Below, in pieces: positions 18,401-26,182 of a DNA stretch of 64,000 nt. The notes beneath the pieces were generated by a model. It was not told the DNA's origin, made no database searches, and saw nothing but the letters and a program-made list of their open reading frames with translations. Positions within the stretch are counted from its first letter, which is position 1. Each line of letters opens with the position of its first letter. The DNA is from Hymenobacter norwichensis DSM 15439 (GTDB lineage: Bacteria > Bacteroidota > Bacteroidia > Cytophagales > Hymenobacteraceae). The position numbers and the translations under genes were made by a program. The DNA is taken from positions 124,001-188,000 of the forward strand of contig NZ_ATVL01000006.1 in assembly GCF_000420705.1 (NCBI RefSeq), written 5' to 3'.

Positions 18401-18528
18401 TCAGTGCGACCGATAAGCGCTTGTGCTGCCGTATTAGCTGCAACTACCAGTTGGGTGTGCGGAGCTAAGGCCAGACTAGGAGTGGGTAATGCATCAAAAA
18501 GCAGCTGAAAATCAGGCGAATCGGTCAT
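15433..18528 (-). CDS. six-PAS sensor histidine kinase
   Basis: Soluble sensor kinase of 1031 residues. The start is placed at MTDSPDFQLLFDALP, because upstream residues in the frame lack PAS character and a promoter-like element lies at 18572. PAS domains begin at about residues 10, 149, 279, 416, 543 and 679. The HisKA phosphoacceptor is in YTTSHDLRQPINN (about 812). The ATPase domain has the N box NLLSNALKYA, the G1 box QDNGIGIDL, and GSGMGLYIVNRIAKGHGG. There is no transmembrane segment or signal peptide, and no receiver domain or cognate regulator next to it. Domains 2/4/6 and 3/5 resemble each other, suggesting duplication of a two-PAS unit. Confidence 0.92.
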   Translation of the reverse strand: MTDSPDFQLLFDALPTPSLALAPHTQLVVAANTAAQALIGRTESITGQPATELLEFEGGPIAWNAAVAAALATGQPHQLEAHLPQLAAPTPTPALRGVRLTLTPVPASPEAGSPVRYLLCQLQETQLATVAEAPRPTPEQEQFLFLADLIPQLVWVTNAAGRYQYFSARWMAYTGQSLAAADIPGLWRSMTHPDDQQQVRTHWRHSLSTGEPYEIEHRFRAQDGSFRWFLSQALPQRDANGHIVRWFGTSTDIDDQKRTRQLFEEKDQQLQQILSQVPAYIATLTGPNHVYSYVNERGQQLFRGQARIGLPAAQAAPELVEQGFIALVDDVYRTGEPFVLHEIPFQSPDPAMERQQWFFNGVFQPLLDDKGHTQGILVFGIDVTEQVQAKQQAAGLLEEIRQQDQEFRQALEGLPAMAWVSKPDGGVTYYNQRWYDFTGGTFEQLQDWGWEKFIHPDDLPTTQARWHAALTQGTRFEAEHRWRNQRGQYRWFLARAEAIRRPDGRILRWVGTNTDINDKRQAQHRLEEKDRQLLEILSEAPAAIATLTGPEHRLTFFNQRYAELVGAHIELGQRIADLLPELEDQGFVALLDKVYQSGETWSGTEVLLGFRQPGTTTLRQRHVTFTYQPLRNEQQQVKAVLVLVLDVTEQVRNRRKSEALQAQIRRRDEQLRLMTESLPVMTFINDEAGQPLYVSPQWYAYTGQDPATVSGNAIWQGVLHPHDASELHEEFRAALTQGRSWGYEFRLRRHDGQYRWQLSRGVPETDATGRVIRWYSTITDVHEERELRELLQDQNAELLRSNESLDNFVYTTSHDLRQPINNMAGIFEELRRTTQFRDPEAVQLVAMFERALQQIYATINDLSELVQVQKQRHYVPTEQVALDALTAEVLLSIQEQLTATGATVSTSFEAAPVVTFVRPSLQSILYNLLSNALKYAAPGRPPCIQVSSSMQANNLVLTVQDNGIGIDLARFGTQLFQLFRRFHDHVEGSGMGLYIVNRIAKGHGGRVEVDSTVGEGSTFRVYLPVAEATAG

Positions 18529-18571
18529 GATGCGGTGCGCTCGGGGTAACATGTGCCCCCGGCATTTACCC

Positions 18572-18579
18572 CCAAGGTA
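18572..18579 (-). promoter_or_regulatory. possible -7 element of the six-PAS kinase
   Basis: The minus strand reads TACCTTGG, seven of eight matches to TAnnTTTG, 44 bases before the chosen start. It supports starting translation at 18528 rather than 18600. Confidence 0.3.
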
Positions 18580-18662
18580 AGCGGCTGACCGCAACTTCAC
18601 TAACTGATTTACTTAGCTGTGAAAGTCACTGCTGGCTAGTGTCGAGGTTCGAAAAAGCACAA

Positions 18663-18709
18663 CGCCCACCAAGAGCCGATTCCTAGCAAGAATCAACTTC
18701 TGGTGGGCG
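18663..18709 (-). terminator. hairpin downstream of msrA
   Basis: Outer arms CGCCCACCA (18663-18671) and TGGTGGGCG (18701-18709) pair perfectly. An inner stem GATTC/GAATC adds stability. It lies just after the msrA stop on the minus strand. Confidence 0.6.
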
Positions 18710-18732
18710 CTGGATGGTGAGTTGCTGAACTG

Positions 18733-19413
18733 TTACAGCGGGTTTTTAAGCAGTTGCGGATACGCTTTCCGGAACTTCATAATCTTGGGAGTGGATACCG
18801 ACTGCACGTAGGGGTTTTCGGGGTGGATGCGGTAGTAGCCCTGATGGTAGTTTTCGGCGGGCCAGAACTTGCTGAACGGCAGCACCTGCGTTACAATAGG
18901 GTTAGCGTAGTGTTTAGACGCATTAACCTGCTTGATGGTGGCTTCTATCTGCTGCTTTTCTGCGGGAGTGCGGTAAAACGCAATGGAGCGGTACTGCGTG
19001 CCAGCATCAGGGCCTTGGCGGTTGAGGGTAGTAGGGTCATGGCCAGCCAGGAAAAACACGTCGAGCAACTGTTGAAAGCTAACCTGCTTGGCATCGTAAT
19101 ACACTTCGATGCTTTCGGCGTGGCTGGTTTGGCCGCTGCCTACCTGCTCGTAGGTAGGGTTGGCCTCCTTGCCACCGGAGTAGCCCGACACCACGTATTT
19201 CACACCTTTCACCTCTTCAAATATTTCTTCGGTGCACCAGAAGCAGCCGCCCGCAAACGTGGCTACTGCCAGGCCCTGTGCTTGGGTGGCCGTGGGCATA
19301 CCGCCTGCGGTGGAGCGTGAAAGAGTTTGGGCATCGGCGGGGCGCTGTTGGCCGCACGCCACGGTGAGCAGCAGCAAGCCAAACAAATAAGACTTCAATT
19401 TCAAAAACGACAT
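18733..19413 (-). CDS. msrA: peptide-methionine (S)-S-oxide reductase, lipoprotein
   Basis: Reduces methionine-S-sulfoxide in damaged proteins. The 226 residues begin with a lipoprotein signal (LLLLTVAC, lipobox cysteine about residue 20), so it should be anchored in the envelope rather than cytoplasmic. The MsrA core has the catalytic motif GGCFWCTEEIFEEVKGV and then GYSGGKEANPTYEQVGSGQTSHAE. It continues with FFLAGHDPTTLNRQGPDAGTQYRS and FWPAENYHQGYYRIHP. There is no MsrB domain. The recycling cysteines expected near the C-terminus are not obvious, so recycling may differ from E. coli MsrA. Confidence 0.95.
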   Translation of the reverse strand: MSFLKLKSYLFGLLLLTVACGQQRPADAQTLSRSTAGGMPTATQAQGLAVATFAGGCFWCTEEIFEEVKGVKYVVSGYSGGKEANPTYEQVGSGQTSHAESIEVYYDAKQVSFQQLLDVFFLAGHDPTTLNRQGPDAGTQYRSIAFYRTPAEKQQIEATIKQVNASKHYANPIVTQVLPFSKFWPAENYHQGYYRIHPENPYVQSVSTPKIMKFRKAYPQLLKNPL

Positions 19414-19680
19414 TGGAATGGTAAAGAAGCAAGTGAAAAACGATGAGGAATGTACGAAACTGTTCAGGTATCGGACGTGCTACGCAACAATCTGCCAGGA
19501 TACTCTTGTTCCTTGCCCGAGGAGGTATTGAAGATGTATTATGGCAGTTGCTTGGGCGAGGTTCAAGCCAATTAGTATCGGATTATTCGGCGGACATCAG
19601 GCGGTGCAGCATTGGAATATTACCGTAAACTCTTTCTTACAGTAATCGTAATTATTATATAATTCTACTTATTATTGGTT

Positions 19681-19935
19681 ATGTCAAAATTTAGGCCGCT
19701 TCCACTCTCGCCGGGCGCTTCTCTCGCCAATCCTTTAGTCCGCGAACAACTAGCCGCCTGGATGAAGGATTTTCATCGGGAGCAAGTGGCTGAGGCGGGC
19801 AGCACTGAAATGCTACGGGTGTACTGCCAGGCTTTGCACAACTGGATCCTCAACCCAACCACCGACGCCCACCACATCGAAATACTGATTGACGAAATTT
19901 GCCATACCGCTCAGCTAGACGACCTGGAAAACTAG
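19681..19935 (+). CDS. hypothetical protein, 84 residues
   Basis: A small acidic protein that I do not recognise. It starts at the ATG at 19681 (two codons of open frame precede it). It looks helical (REQLAAWMKDFHREQVAEAG, then MLRVYCQALHNWI, then HHIEILIDEICHTAQLDDLEN), with no signal peptide or membrane segment. The codon use resembles its neighbours, and no overlapping competitor is credible, so it is probably real. It stands alone, with about 140 bases on to the DUF2141 gene. The DNA upstream (19414-19680) holds only a doubtful 61-codon frame. Confidence 0.55.
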   Translation: MSKFRPLPLSPGASLANPLVREQLAAWMKDFHREQVAEAGSTEMLRVYCQALHNWILNPTTDAHHIEILIDEICHTAQLDDLEN

Positions 19936-20075
19936 CTTTTACTGCGAAAAAGAGCCCTGAGCTGCGTGCAGCATTCCGGCGATAAAGCTATATTGGCTTT
20001 TTATTGTGCTGGCACTTTTACCGGCGCGGCGCAGTTAAGCCCTTACTCCTTTCGACCTAGCACGGCATTCTGCTC

Positions 20076-20531
20076 ATGAACATACTACAGCGCACTTTTC
20101 TGATGGCCGCTGGTAGCGCCCTACTAGCCACCCCGGCCCTGGCCGCCGGCGACAATCCTACGGGTACTTCTTCGGTCACGGTGGTAGTATCGGCACTGGC
20201 CTCCACCAGTTCCGTAGTGAAGCTGTATTTCTACAATGTGCGCGACAAGTTTTTGCAGCACGGCGGCTATGCGTTTATGCGGGTGATTCAGCCGGGCGGG
20301 CAGCAGCAGATTACGCTACCCATCACGCTACCCAACGGCGAGTGGGCCGTGGCTATTACCCAGGATATCAACAACAACGACAAGCTGGACAAGAACTTTG
20401 TGGGCATCCCGACCGAGCCTTACGCCTTTTCCAACAACGTGCGCCCCACCCTGGCCGCCCCCGATTTCAACGAGTGCAAGTTTGTAGTGAACGGGCCGGG
20501 CAAGGTGGTTAACATCGTGCTGAAGAAGTAA
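20076..20531 (+). CDS. DUF2141-family exported protein
   Basis: A 151-residue protein with a signal peptide (MNILQRTFLMAAGSALLATP, cleaved near ALAA). The mature domain is a small beta-sandwich with the DUF2141 signatures: VKLYFYNVRDKFLQHGGYAF, LPNGEWAVAITQDINNNDKL, and GIPTEPYAFSNNVRPTLAAP followed by a DFNECKFVV strand. Family members are periplasmic or outer-membrane-facing proteins of unknown function, common in Bacteroidota. A strong terminator follows, separating it from the downstream metallopeptidase-like gene. Confidence 0.88.
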   Translation: MNILQRTFLMAAGSALLATPALAAGDNPTGTSSVTVVVSALASTSSVVKLYFYNVRDKFLQHGGYAFMRVIQPGGQQQITLPITLPNGEWAVAITQDINNNDKLDKNFVGIPTEPYAFSNNVRPTLAAPDFNECKFVVNGPGKVVNIVLKK

Positions 20532-20550
20532 CCGACCTGCCAAAGCTAGC

Positions 20551-20585
20551 AGCCCGCCCCGCACCCCGTGGGGCGGGCTTTATTT
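20551..20585 (+). terminator. intrinsic terminator after the DUF2141 gene
   Basis: AGCCCGCCCC (20551-20560) pairs with GGGGCGGGCT (20570-20579), followed by TTATTTT. A classic GC-rich stem and T-rich tail. Confidence 0.85.
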
Positions 20586-20627
20586 TGGGCGGGGTTTTCA
20601 GTTTCTTGCGGGCTGTCTGTTCTTTCT

Positions 20628-23525
20628 ATGCGCAAGTTTCTGCTGGCTGCTTCGGCGGCCCTGATGTTGGGAGCGGCGGGCCACGCCCAAACCCTCCCGG
20701 TCCTCGACCAAAACCCGCCTTCGTTGCGCTGGCAGCAGGTGCGCACGCCCCACTTTCGGGTGCTGTATCCGGCGGGGTTTGAGGCGGCGGCTCAGCGCAC
20801 TGCCCAACAGTTAGAGCAGGTGCACGAGCCAGGCGCGGCCACGCTGGGGGTGCGCCCCCGCCCCATTGCGGTGGTACTCCAGACTCGCACCAGCGTCAGC
20901 AACGGCTTCGTAACGTTTCTGCCCCGGCATGCCGAGTTTTTTGCCACTCCCGAGCAAGGTATGGGCCTGGGTACCGTGGATTGGCTGAACCAGCTGGTGG
21001 TGCACGAGTACCGCCACGTTGGGCAGTTCGAGAAGGGGCGCTACGGCATTGGGCGGGTGCTGGGGCCGCTGCTGGGGGATGGGGCACTGGGCGTGGCGGC
21101 CGTAGGCATACCGCAGTGGTTTTTTGAGGGCGACGCCGTGGGTACCGAAACAGCTCTTACCCGCAGTGGCCGGGGCCGGATTCCGTCGTTCGGGGTAGGC
21201 ATGCGCGCCAACCGGCTGGCCAACCTGCGCTTCAACTACCAGAAAGCCAACAACGGCTCCCTGCGCGACTATGTGCCCAACTGGTACGTGCTGGGCTATT
21301 ACTTGACCTCCTACGCCAAAACGCACTACGGCCCCGGCATCTGGGACCGGGTGCTAACGGGCTACAACCGGTTTCCGTTCTACCCGTTTTCGTTTTCCAA
21401 CCACCTGCGCCGCTCCACTGGTTTGCGCGTCGAGCAGCTCTATGCCCGCACGATGGCCGACCTAGATTCGACGTGGCAGGCGCAGCAGCGGGAACTGCAA
21501 CCTACCGCTGCACGCGAGCTAACCGGGCAGTACCAAGGCCGGGTGTTCACCGAGTACCAGTACCCCCAATATCTCACCGACAGCACCGTAGTGGCCCTCA
21601 AGTCCGGCCTCGGCGACATTGCGCAGTTCGTGGTGCTGTCTACCACCACCGGTCGGGAGCAGAAGCTGTATGTGCCCGGCCCGCTGAACCTGCCGGAAAT
21701 GCTGGCCGTGAGCGGTAGCAAGCTACTGTGGCCCGAGTACCGGTTTGATGCGCGCTGGGGGCAGCGGGTATATAGTGAGCTGAAAGTGCTGAATACCAGT
21801 ACCGGTGAAGTCAAGCGCCTGGGGCAGCGCCACCGCTACCCCGCCGCTAGCCTCTCGCCGGATGGCAGCCGGGTGGTGGCTTTTGAAACCGATTCCAGCT
21901 ACCATCATGCCTTGTCGGTACTCGATGCTGGTACTGGTGCCGTACTTACCACCCTGCCCAACCCCCAGAACAACTTCTACGCCCAACCCCGCTGGACGCC
22001 CGACGGGCAGCAACTAGTGGCGGTGGCGTTGAAGCCGGGCGGCAAAACCATCGAGTTGCTGAACCCCGCAACCGGCGCGGCCCGCGCCCTGCTGCCCGTC
22101 GCCAACGTCAACCTCTCCAACCCGCAGCCCTGGCGCGACTATGTGCTCTATAACTCGCCGCAGTCGGGTATTGATAACGTATACGCCGTGCATGTAACCA
22201 CCGGGGCTACTTACCAGGTAACCTCCCGGCCGTTGGGCGCCTATCACGCCGCGCCGTCGCCGGATGGTAAGCGGCTGGTGTTCCACGACTACCGGGCCAC
22301 CGGGGCACGCATAGTGGAAATGCCGCTGAATCCGGCCATCTGGCAGCCCGTGCCGCCGGCTACCAGCGCGGCTTCGGGGCCGTATGCCGAGGCGCTGGCC
22401 GCGCAGGAGCCCGGCGCGGCCCGCATGGTGCCGCTGCTGGCCGCCGCTACCACTCCTGCTGATACCACGCGCCGCTACCCTACGCAGCCGTATTCGGTGC
22501 TGCGCAACGCCTTCAATGTGTTCAGTTGGGGCGTGGTGCAAAGCCCGGCCGGCAACGCAGTGAGTATGGGCGTCAGGTCGCAGGATGTGCTGAGTACTAC
22601 GCAAGCCATTGCCGGGGCCAGCTACGACCAGACGGAACGTACGGCGGCGGCGTTTGGCGGCTTCAGCTACCAGGGACAGTATCCGGTTTTCGATGCCGAC
22701 ATCACCTACGGCGGCCGTAACGCGGCCCGCTACATCGACCGGCTTCGGAACCAGGCGCTGGATAGTTTGCGGCGTGACCAGTGGCGCTATGCCCGCCTCA
22801 CGGCGGGTGTGCGGCTGCCGCTCACCCTCACCCGCTCGAAATACCTGGAAGCCCTCACGCTGAGCAGCTACTACCTGCACGAGCGGGTGTACGACTACGA
22901 TTTGCCGACGCGCTTCCGCTCCGAGCCCGGTCCTGATTTGCCGGTGCACGCCCTGCAAACCACGCTTAGCTACGTGCGCCAGCTACGCCTGAGTGCCCGC
23001 GACGTGGCGCCGCGCTGGGGCGGCTCTTTGCTGCTGACTTCCCGCCTTACGCCCTTCGGTACCAACCTGCAAGCCCGGCAATGGGCGGGACAGGGCAGCG
23101 TATTTCTGCCGGGCATTGGCAAGCATCACGCCCTCCGGCTGCGGGCCGGCTACCAGTGGCAGCAGCAGCGGCAGTACCAGTTTGCGGCGGCCGTGTCGTT
23201 TCCAAGGGGCGAAGGCTACGTGAGCTTCGACAGGCTGCGCGCCGCTTCCCTGGATTACTACCTGCCGCTGGCCTACACGCACTGGAGTGTGGGGCGCTGG
23301 CTATACGTGCAGCGTCTGCGAGCCAATGGGTTTCTGGATGTAGCCCAGGGCCGCAGCGTGGGTGTGTCCGGTGCGCGCAATTACCGCAACGTCGGCCTCG
23401 ATACGTCGGTGCTGTTCAACGTGCTGCGCCTACGCACGCCCCTGGAAGCCGGCGTGCGGGTGGTACTCGATACTTATACTCAGCAACTGATAGTGGAGCC
23501 GTTGGCGTTCAGTATTCGGCTGTAG
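20628..23525 (+). CDS. exported metallopeptidase-like / beta-propeller / outer-membrane barrel protein
   Basis: A 965-residue protein starting at MRKFLLAASAALMLGAAGHA, a clear signal peptide; 20 upstream codons in frame are ignored. Residues about 30-300 resemble a gluzincin-type peptidase: HEYRH with the preceding WLNQLVV, and a downstream acidic ligand candidate in PQWFFEGDAVGTET. Residues about 320-600 contain TolB/WD40-like repeats (YPAASLSPDGSRVVAFETD, PRWTPDGQQLVAV, HAAPSPDGKRLVFHD). The final 350 residues are strand-rich and aromatic like an outer-membrane barrel. I infer an outer-membrane protein with a peptidase and a propeller on one face. The substrate is unknown. Confidence 0.75.
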   Translation: MRKFLLAASAALMLGAAGHAQTLPVLDQNPPSLRWQQVRTPHFRVLYPAGFEAAAQRTAQQLEQVHEPGAATLGVRPRPIAVVLQTRTSVSNGFVTFLPRHAEFFATPEQGMGLGTVDWLNQLVVHEYRHVGQFEKGRYGIGRVLGPLLGDGALGVAAVGIPQWFFEGDAVGTETALTRSGRGRIPSFGVGMRANRLANLRFNYQKANNGSLRDYVPNWYVLGYYLTSYAKTHYGPGIWDRVLTGYNRFPFYPFSFSNHLRRSTGLRVEQLYARTMADLDSTWQAQQRELQPTAARELTGQYQGRVFTEYQYPQYLTDSTVVALKSGLGDIAQFVVLSTTTGREQKLYVPGPLNLPEMLAVSGSKLLWPEYRFDARWGQRVYSELKVLNTSTGEVKRLGQRHRYPAASLSPDGSRVVAFETDSSYHHALSVLDAGTGAVLTTLPNPQNNFYAQPRWTPDGQQLVAVALKPGGKTIELLNPATGAARALLPVANVNLSNPQPWRDYVLYNSPQSGIDNVYAVHVTTGATYQVTSRPLGAYHAAPSPDGKRLVFHDYRATGARIVEMPLNPAIWQPVPPATSAASGPYAEALAAQEPGAARMVPLLAAATTPADTTRRYPTQPYSVLRNAFNVFSWGVVQSPAGNAVSMGVRSQDVLSTTQAIAGASYDQTERTAAAFGGFSYQGQYPVFDADITYGGRNAARYIDRLRNQALDSLRRDQWRYARLTAGVRLPLTLTRSKYLEALTLSSYYLHERVYDYDLPTRFRSEPGPDLPVHALQTTLSYVRQLRLSARDVAPRWGGSLLLTSRLTPFGTNLQARQWAGQGSVFLPGIGKHHALRLRAGYQWQQQRQYQFAAAVSFPRGEGYVSFDRLRAASLDYYLPLAYTHWSVGRWLYVQRLRANGFLDVAQGRSVGVSGARNYRNVGLDTSVLFNVLRLRTPLEAGVRVVLDTYTQQLIVEPLAFSIRL

Positions 23526-23867
23526 TCTGCTCCGTTGGCAGATCGTGTTAGAAAGTCCCTTAACAAGCAAGGTAAATACTGTCGTCATCGTAGTATATCA
23601 TGATAATTGCTGATTATGAAGTAATTATAAAGTCAGGTTGTGGGCTATTCTGTAGCGTCAGTTACTTGGCTGGTAGTGGAAGTTTCTTTACCCTTGCGTG
23701 ATTACCTCTGCTTCTGTAATCGTCCGCATGCATTTGGGCACCACCGCCTAAGACGCCCCAGCTTTTTTACTTTTGCGGCTGTATTTTGTGTGCCCACTAC
23801 TGCCGTTTTGGTAGCCAGTAGCGCCATGTATTCAGGGGTTTTGTTGTACTTCTCTTCCTGCGCGATT
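23526..23867 (+). other. 342-base gap with a possible promoter
   Basis: No credible gene. TACTTTTG at 23768-23775 is a perfect TAnnTTTG element and would transcribe the lipoprotein gene with a leader of about 85 bases. An open frame runs through part of the gap in the lipoprotein's frame, but its composition is not protein-like. Confidence 0.4.
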
Positions 23868-24383
23868 ATGAACCAATTCCTCACCGGTCTATTACTGTTC
23901 GCGCTGCTTGTGGCTACCGTTTCCTGCAAGAAAGACGAGATAGACGTGCTACCCAAAGCCACAGCCAAAGGAAAAAACACCTTTGGCTGCCTCATAGATG
24001 GTAAAGCTTTTCTGCCAAAGAAGTCTGACGGAAGTATTTTTCAGTTGACGCGAGATGAACCATTATTTACTTGGTATGTAAAACGCACATTCGATGTCTT
24101 AGCTACTGGAGGTGGGCAACGTGTCTTTATCCGGCTACCGAATACTATTCGAGCGGGCACGTACACTTTAGCTGATGCCCGGCCTGATGCTGCATACGGC
24201 AGTTGCCTAGTAGGTTCATTAGAATATTATACAACCAGCAGCTTAGCTAGTCAAGTTATTATCAGCCGTTTCGATACGGCAGCTAAAATTGCAGCCGGTA
24301 CCTTCGAGTTTACAGCCCGTAACTATCAAAGTGGTAAAACGGTCACCATCACTGAGGGCCGTTTTGATGTTCGCTTAAACTAG
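23868..24383 (+). CDS. DUF6252-like lipoprotein
   Basis: A 171-residue lipoprotein. The start is at MNQFLTGLLLFALLVATVSC, giving a compact signal with the lipobox cysteine at residue 20; the open frame upstream has no such signal. The mature part begins KKDEIDVLPKATAKGKNTFG, followed by the phrase CLIDGKAFLPKK. This 'NTFGCLIDGKxFxP' opening is typical of small Bacteroidota lipoproteins annotated DUF6252. It looks all-beta. Function is unknown. It has a lower GC content than its neighbours. Confidence 0.7.
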   Translation: MNQFLTGLLLFALLVATVSCKKDEIDVLPKATAKGKNTFGCLIDGKAFLPKKSDGSIFQLTRDEPLFTWYVKRTFDVLATGGGQRVFIRLPNTIRAGTYTLADARPDAAYGSCLVGSLEYYTTSSLASQVIISRFDTAAKIAAGTFEFTARNYQSGKTVTITEGRFDVRLN

Positions 24384-24601
24384 AATGCAAACACAAGTAA
24401 GTAAGGTCATGAGCCTACTGGTGTTTGCTCATGGCCCTGGGTGAAATTTGCGTTACATCCCATGTCTAGCATAGATTAGGTTGCCCATAAAAGCTAGTTG
24501 TCGGGGGAAAGCATGTATTGGTCGATTGAGTAAGATGAATGCTGGTATAGGGAGCAAAATTCAGGTATTGAATCAGCAACCCTATTAGCCCATCTGTTCT
24601 C

Positions 24602-25306
24602 ATGGAAAGAAAGCACTTCCTCAAAAGCCTGTTGGTAGGCGCTATGTCGGCCCCGGCGGTGCTGGCCGCCTGCGGCAAAGACGACGAAGCTGTAACCCCC
24701 GATACCGACGCCTCGGGCTCGGGTAGCTGCGCCGTGGCCCCCACTGAAACGGAAGGCCCGTTCCCCACCAAAGCACCGGCCAGCTACGTGCGCAGCAACA
24801 TCGTGGACGGTAAAACCGGTCACCCGATGACGGTGAAAATCACCATCAAAAACGCCAGCAACAGCTGCGCCGTGCTATCGGGGGCGCTAGTGGACATCTG
24901 GCATTGTGATGCCGAGGGCAACTACTCCGAGTACGGCGGCACCGGCATGCAGACTACCAACTACCAGAGCGTGCACTTTCTGCGCGGCCGCCAGATTACC
25001 GACGCCAACGGGCTCGTGACGTTCACCAGCATCTTCCCCGGCTGGTACTCAGGCCGCGCCACCCACATTCACGTGCATATCTACAGCGCCAGCGGTACCT
25101 CGCTCAAAGTCACCCAGATTGCCTTCCCCGAAGGTGCTGGCTCGGCCGTGGCCGCCGTGAATGGCTATGGTAAAGGCCTGAGCGGCTACACCTCCAACGC
25201 CTCCGACAACGTGTTCAGCGACGGGGTAAGCCTAGAACTGGCCTCCGTTACGGGCAGCACTGCTGCCGGGTTTGAGCTGGCTATTACGCTGAATGTGGCT
25301 GTGTAA
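24602..25306 (+). CDS. intradiol ring-cleavage dioxygenase-like lipoprotein
   Basis: A 234-residue protein related to protocatechuate 3,4-dioxygenase. The N-terminus MERKHFLKSLLVGAMSAPAV ends at a lipobox (VLAAC), so it should be membrane-tethered. The dioxygenase core shows ETEGPFPTKAPASYVRSNI, LVDIWHCDAEGNYSEYGG and FTSIFPGWYSGRATHIHVHI. The two tyrosines and two histidines expected as Fe(III) ligands are therefore available. The secreted location and the lack of other aromatic-degradation genes argue against a standard catabolic role. A pirin-like gene follows 100 bases later on the same strand. Confidence 0.88.
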   Translation: MERKHFLKSLLVGAMSAPAVLAACGKDDEAVTPDTDASGSGSCAVAPTETEGPFPTKAPASYVRSNIVDGKTGHPMTVKITIKNASNSCAVLSGALVDIWHCDAEGNYSEYGGTGMQTTNYQSVHFLRGRQITDANGLVTFTSIFPGWYSGRATHIHVHIYSASGTSLKVTQIAFPEGAGSAVAAVNGYGKGLSGYTSNASDNVFSDGVSLELASVTGSTAAGFELAITLNVAV

Positions 25307-25406
25307 ATTGCTGGTAGTGAATGAGTAGAAAGGCATGGGTGGTACATCGTTGCTTGGTCCTGCTACTCTCTACTCAATACTTGCTGCCCCTACTGACTCC
25401 TATCCT

Positions 25407-26111
25407 ATGATCAAGCAAACACCGGGGAAAATATTTTTGGCCGACCAGCGGGGGCTCACCGAAACCAGTCGGTTCCGGCGCTACAGTACGTTCAATTTTG
25501 GAAGCTATGCACACGAACACAAAGCAGCTTTCGGGCGGTTGCAGGCTGTGAACGAAGAAACGCTGGGCGGCGGCCAGCACCTTGCGTTTCGTGCCGACCA
25601 GGCTACGCACCTGCTGCTGATTCCGGTAACCGGTGAGCTGCTGGTAAGCGTGCCCGCTCAGCAGGATGTAGTAGTGGAAGTGGAAAACATGCACCTGCTG
25701 ACCGTGCCGGCCGGCACGACTATCAGCCTGCGCAACCCGTACGCCACCGAGTTGGTGACGTTCTTGCACCTCTGGGTGCAGCCCGATGCGCCGGTAACCA
25801 TTATCGGCAGCCAGCAATATGCCTTCAGCCTAGCCAGCGCCGGCGGACAGCTCACGGCCGCAACGGCTCCGCTGTCGGCGGCGCCTCTGCCTTTTTCTGT
25901 GTATCTGGGCCGGTTTGCCGGGCGCCAGGAAATCATGTACGACCTGTCGCCAGAGGCCTCGTTTTTCGCCTATGTGCTGGCCGGTGCCTTTGAAGCAGAA
26001 GGCCGACTGCTACACGAAAAAGACAGCCTGGCCCTCTGGGAAACCGAAACAGTGGAGCTAGAAGCCCTCAGCAACAACGCCCTGCTGCTGGTGCTGGAAC
26101 TGAAGGCGTAA
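25407..26111 (+). CDS. pirin-like bicupin protein
   Basis: A 234-residue cytoplasmic protein, starting at MIKQTPGKIFLADQRGLTET. The opening RRYSTFNFGSYAHEHKAAFG, followed by LQAVNEETLGGGQ, parallels the pirin/YhaK opening (usually a TFSF phrase, then LRVxNDD). The core has two cupin-like beta segments, about residues 60-120 and 150-230. The usual pirin metal histidines are largely missing, as in the YhaK-like divergent group. It could be a quercetinase-like dioxygenase relative or a redox sensor. Its place behind an intradiol-dioxygenase-like gene suggests co-expression. A 17-bp hairpin follows. Confidence 0.65.
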   Translation: MIKQTPGKIFLADQRGLTETSRFRRYSTFNFGSYAHEHKAAFGRLQAVNEETLGGGQHLAFRADQATHLLLIPVTGELLVSVPAQQDVVVEVENMHLLTVPAGTTISLRNPYATELVTFLHLWVQPDAPVTIIGSQQYAFSLASAGGQLTAATAPLSAAPLPFSVYLGRFAGRQEIMYDLSPEASFFAYVLAGAFEAEGRLLHEKDSLALWETETVELEALSNNALLLVLELKA

Positions 26112-26126
26112 ACAGAAATTGAAAGA

Positions 26127-26164
26127 ACGATGCAGAGACGCCATATTTGGTGTCTCTGCATCGT
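26127..26164. terminator. 17-bp hairpin between the pirin-like gene and the LytTR gene
   Basis: Arms 26127-26143 and 26148-26164 pair over 17 bases with one G-T wobble and a 4-base loop, then AAAAAG. It lies between converging genes. Confidence 0.75.
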
Positions 26165-26182
26165 AAAAAGACAAGCAAATAC

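Noticed and set aside
19550-19572. GGTTCAAGCC, resembling a tRNA T-loop
   Set aside because: No acceptor stem, anticodon arm or D arm can be folded around it.
19443-19628. 61-codon plus-strand frame upstream of the 84-residue hypothetical gene
   Set aside because: Unlikely protein composition, no recognisable motif and no start context. It is probably chance in an AT-rich gap.
22014-22958. 314-codon minus-strand frame inside the metallopeptidase-like gene
   Set aside because: Long antisense frames are common in high-GC DNA. It is rich in Arg, His and Gly with no domain, whereas the plus strand has a signal peptide and domains.
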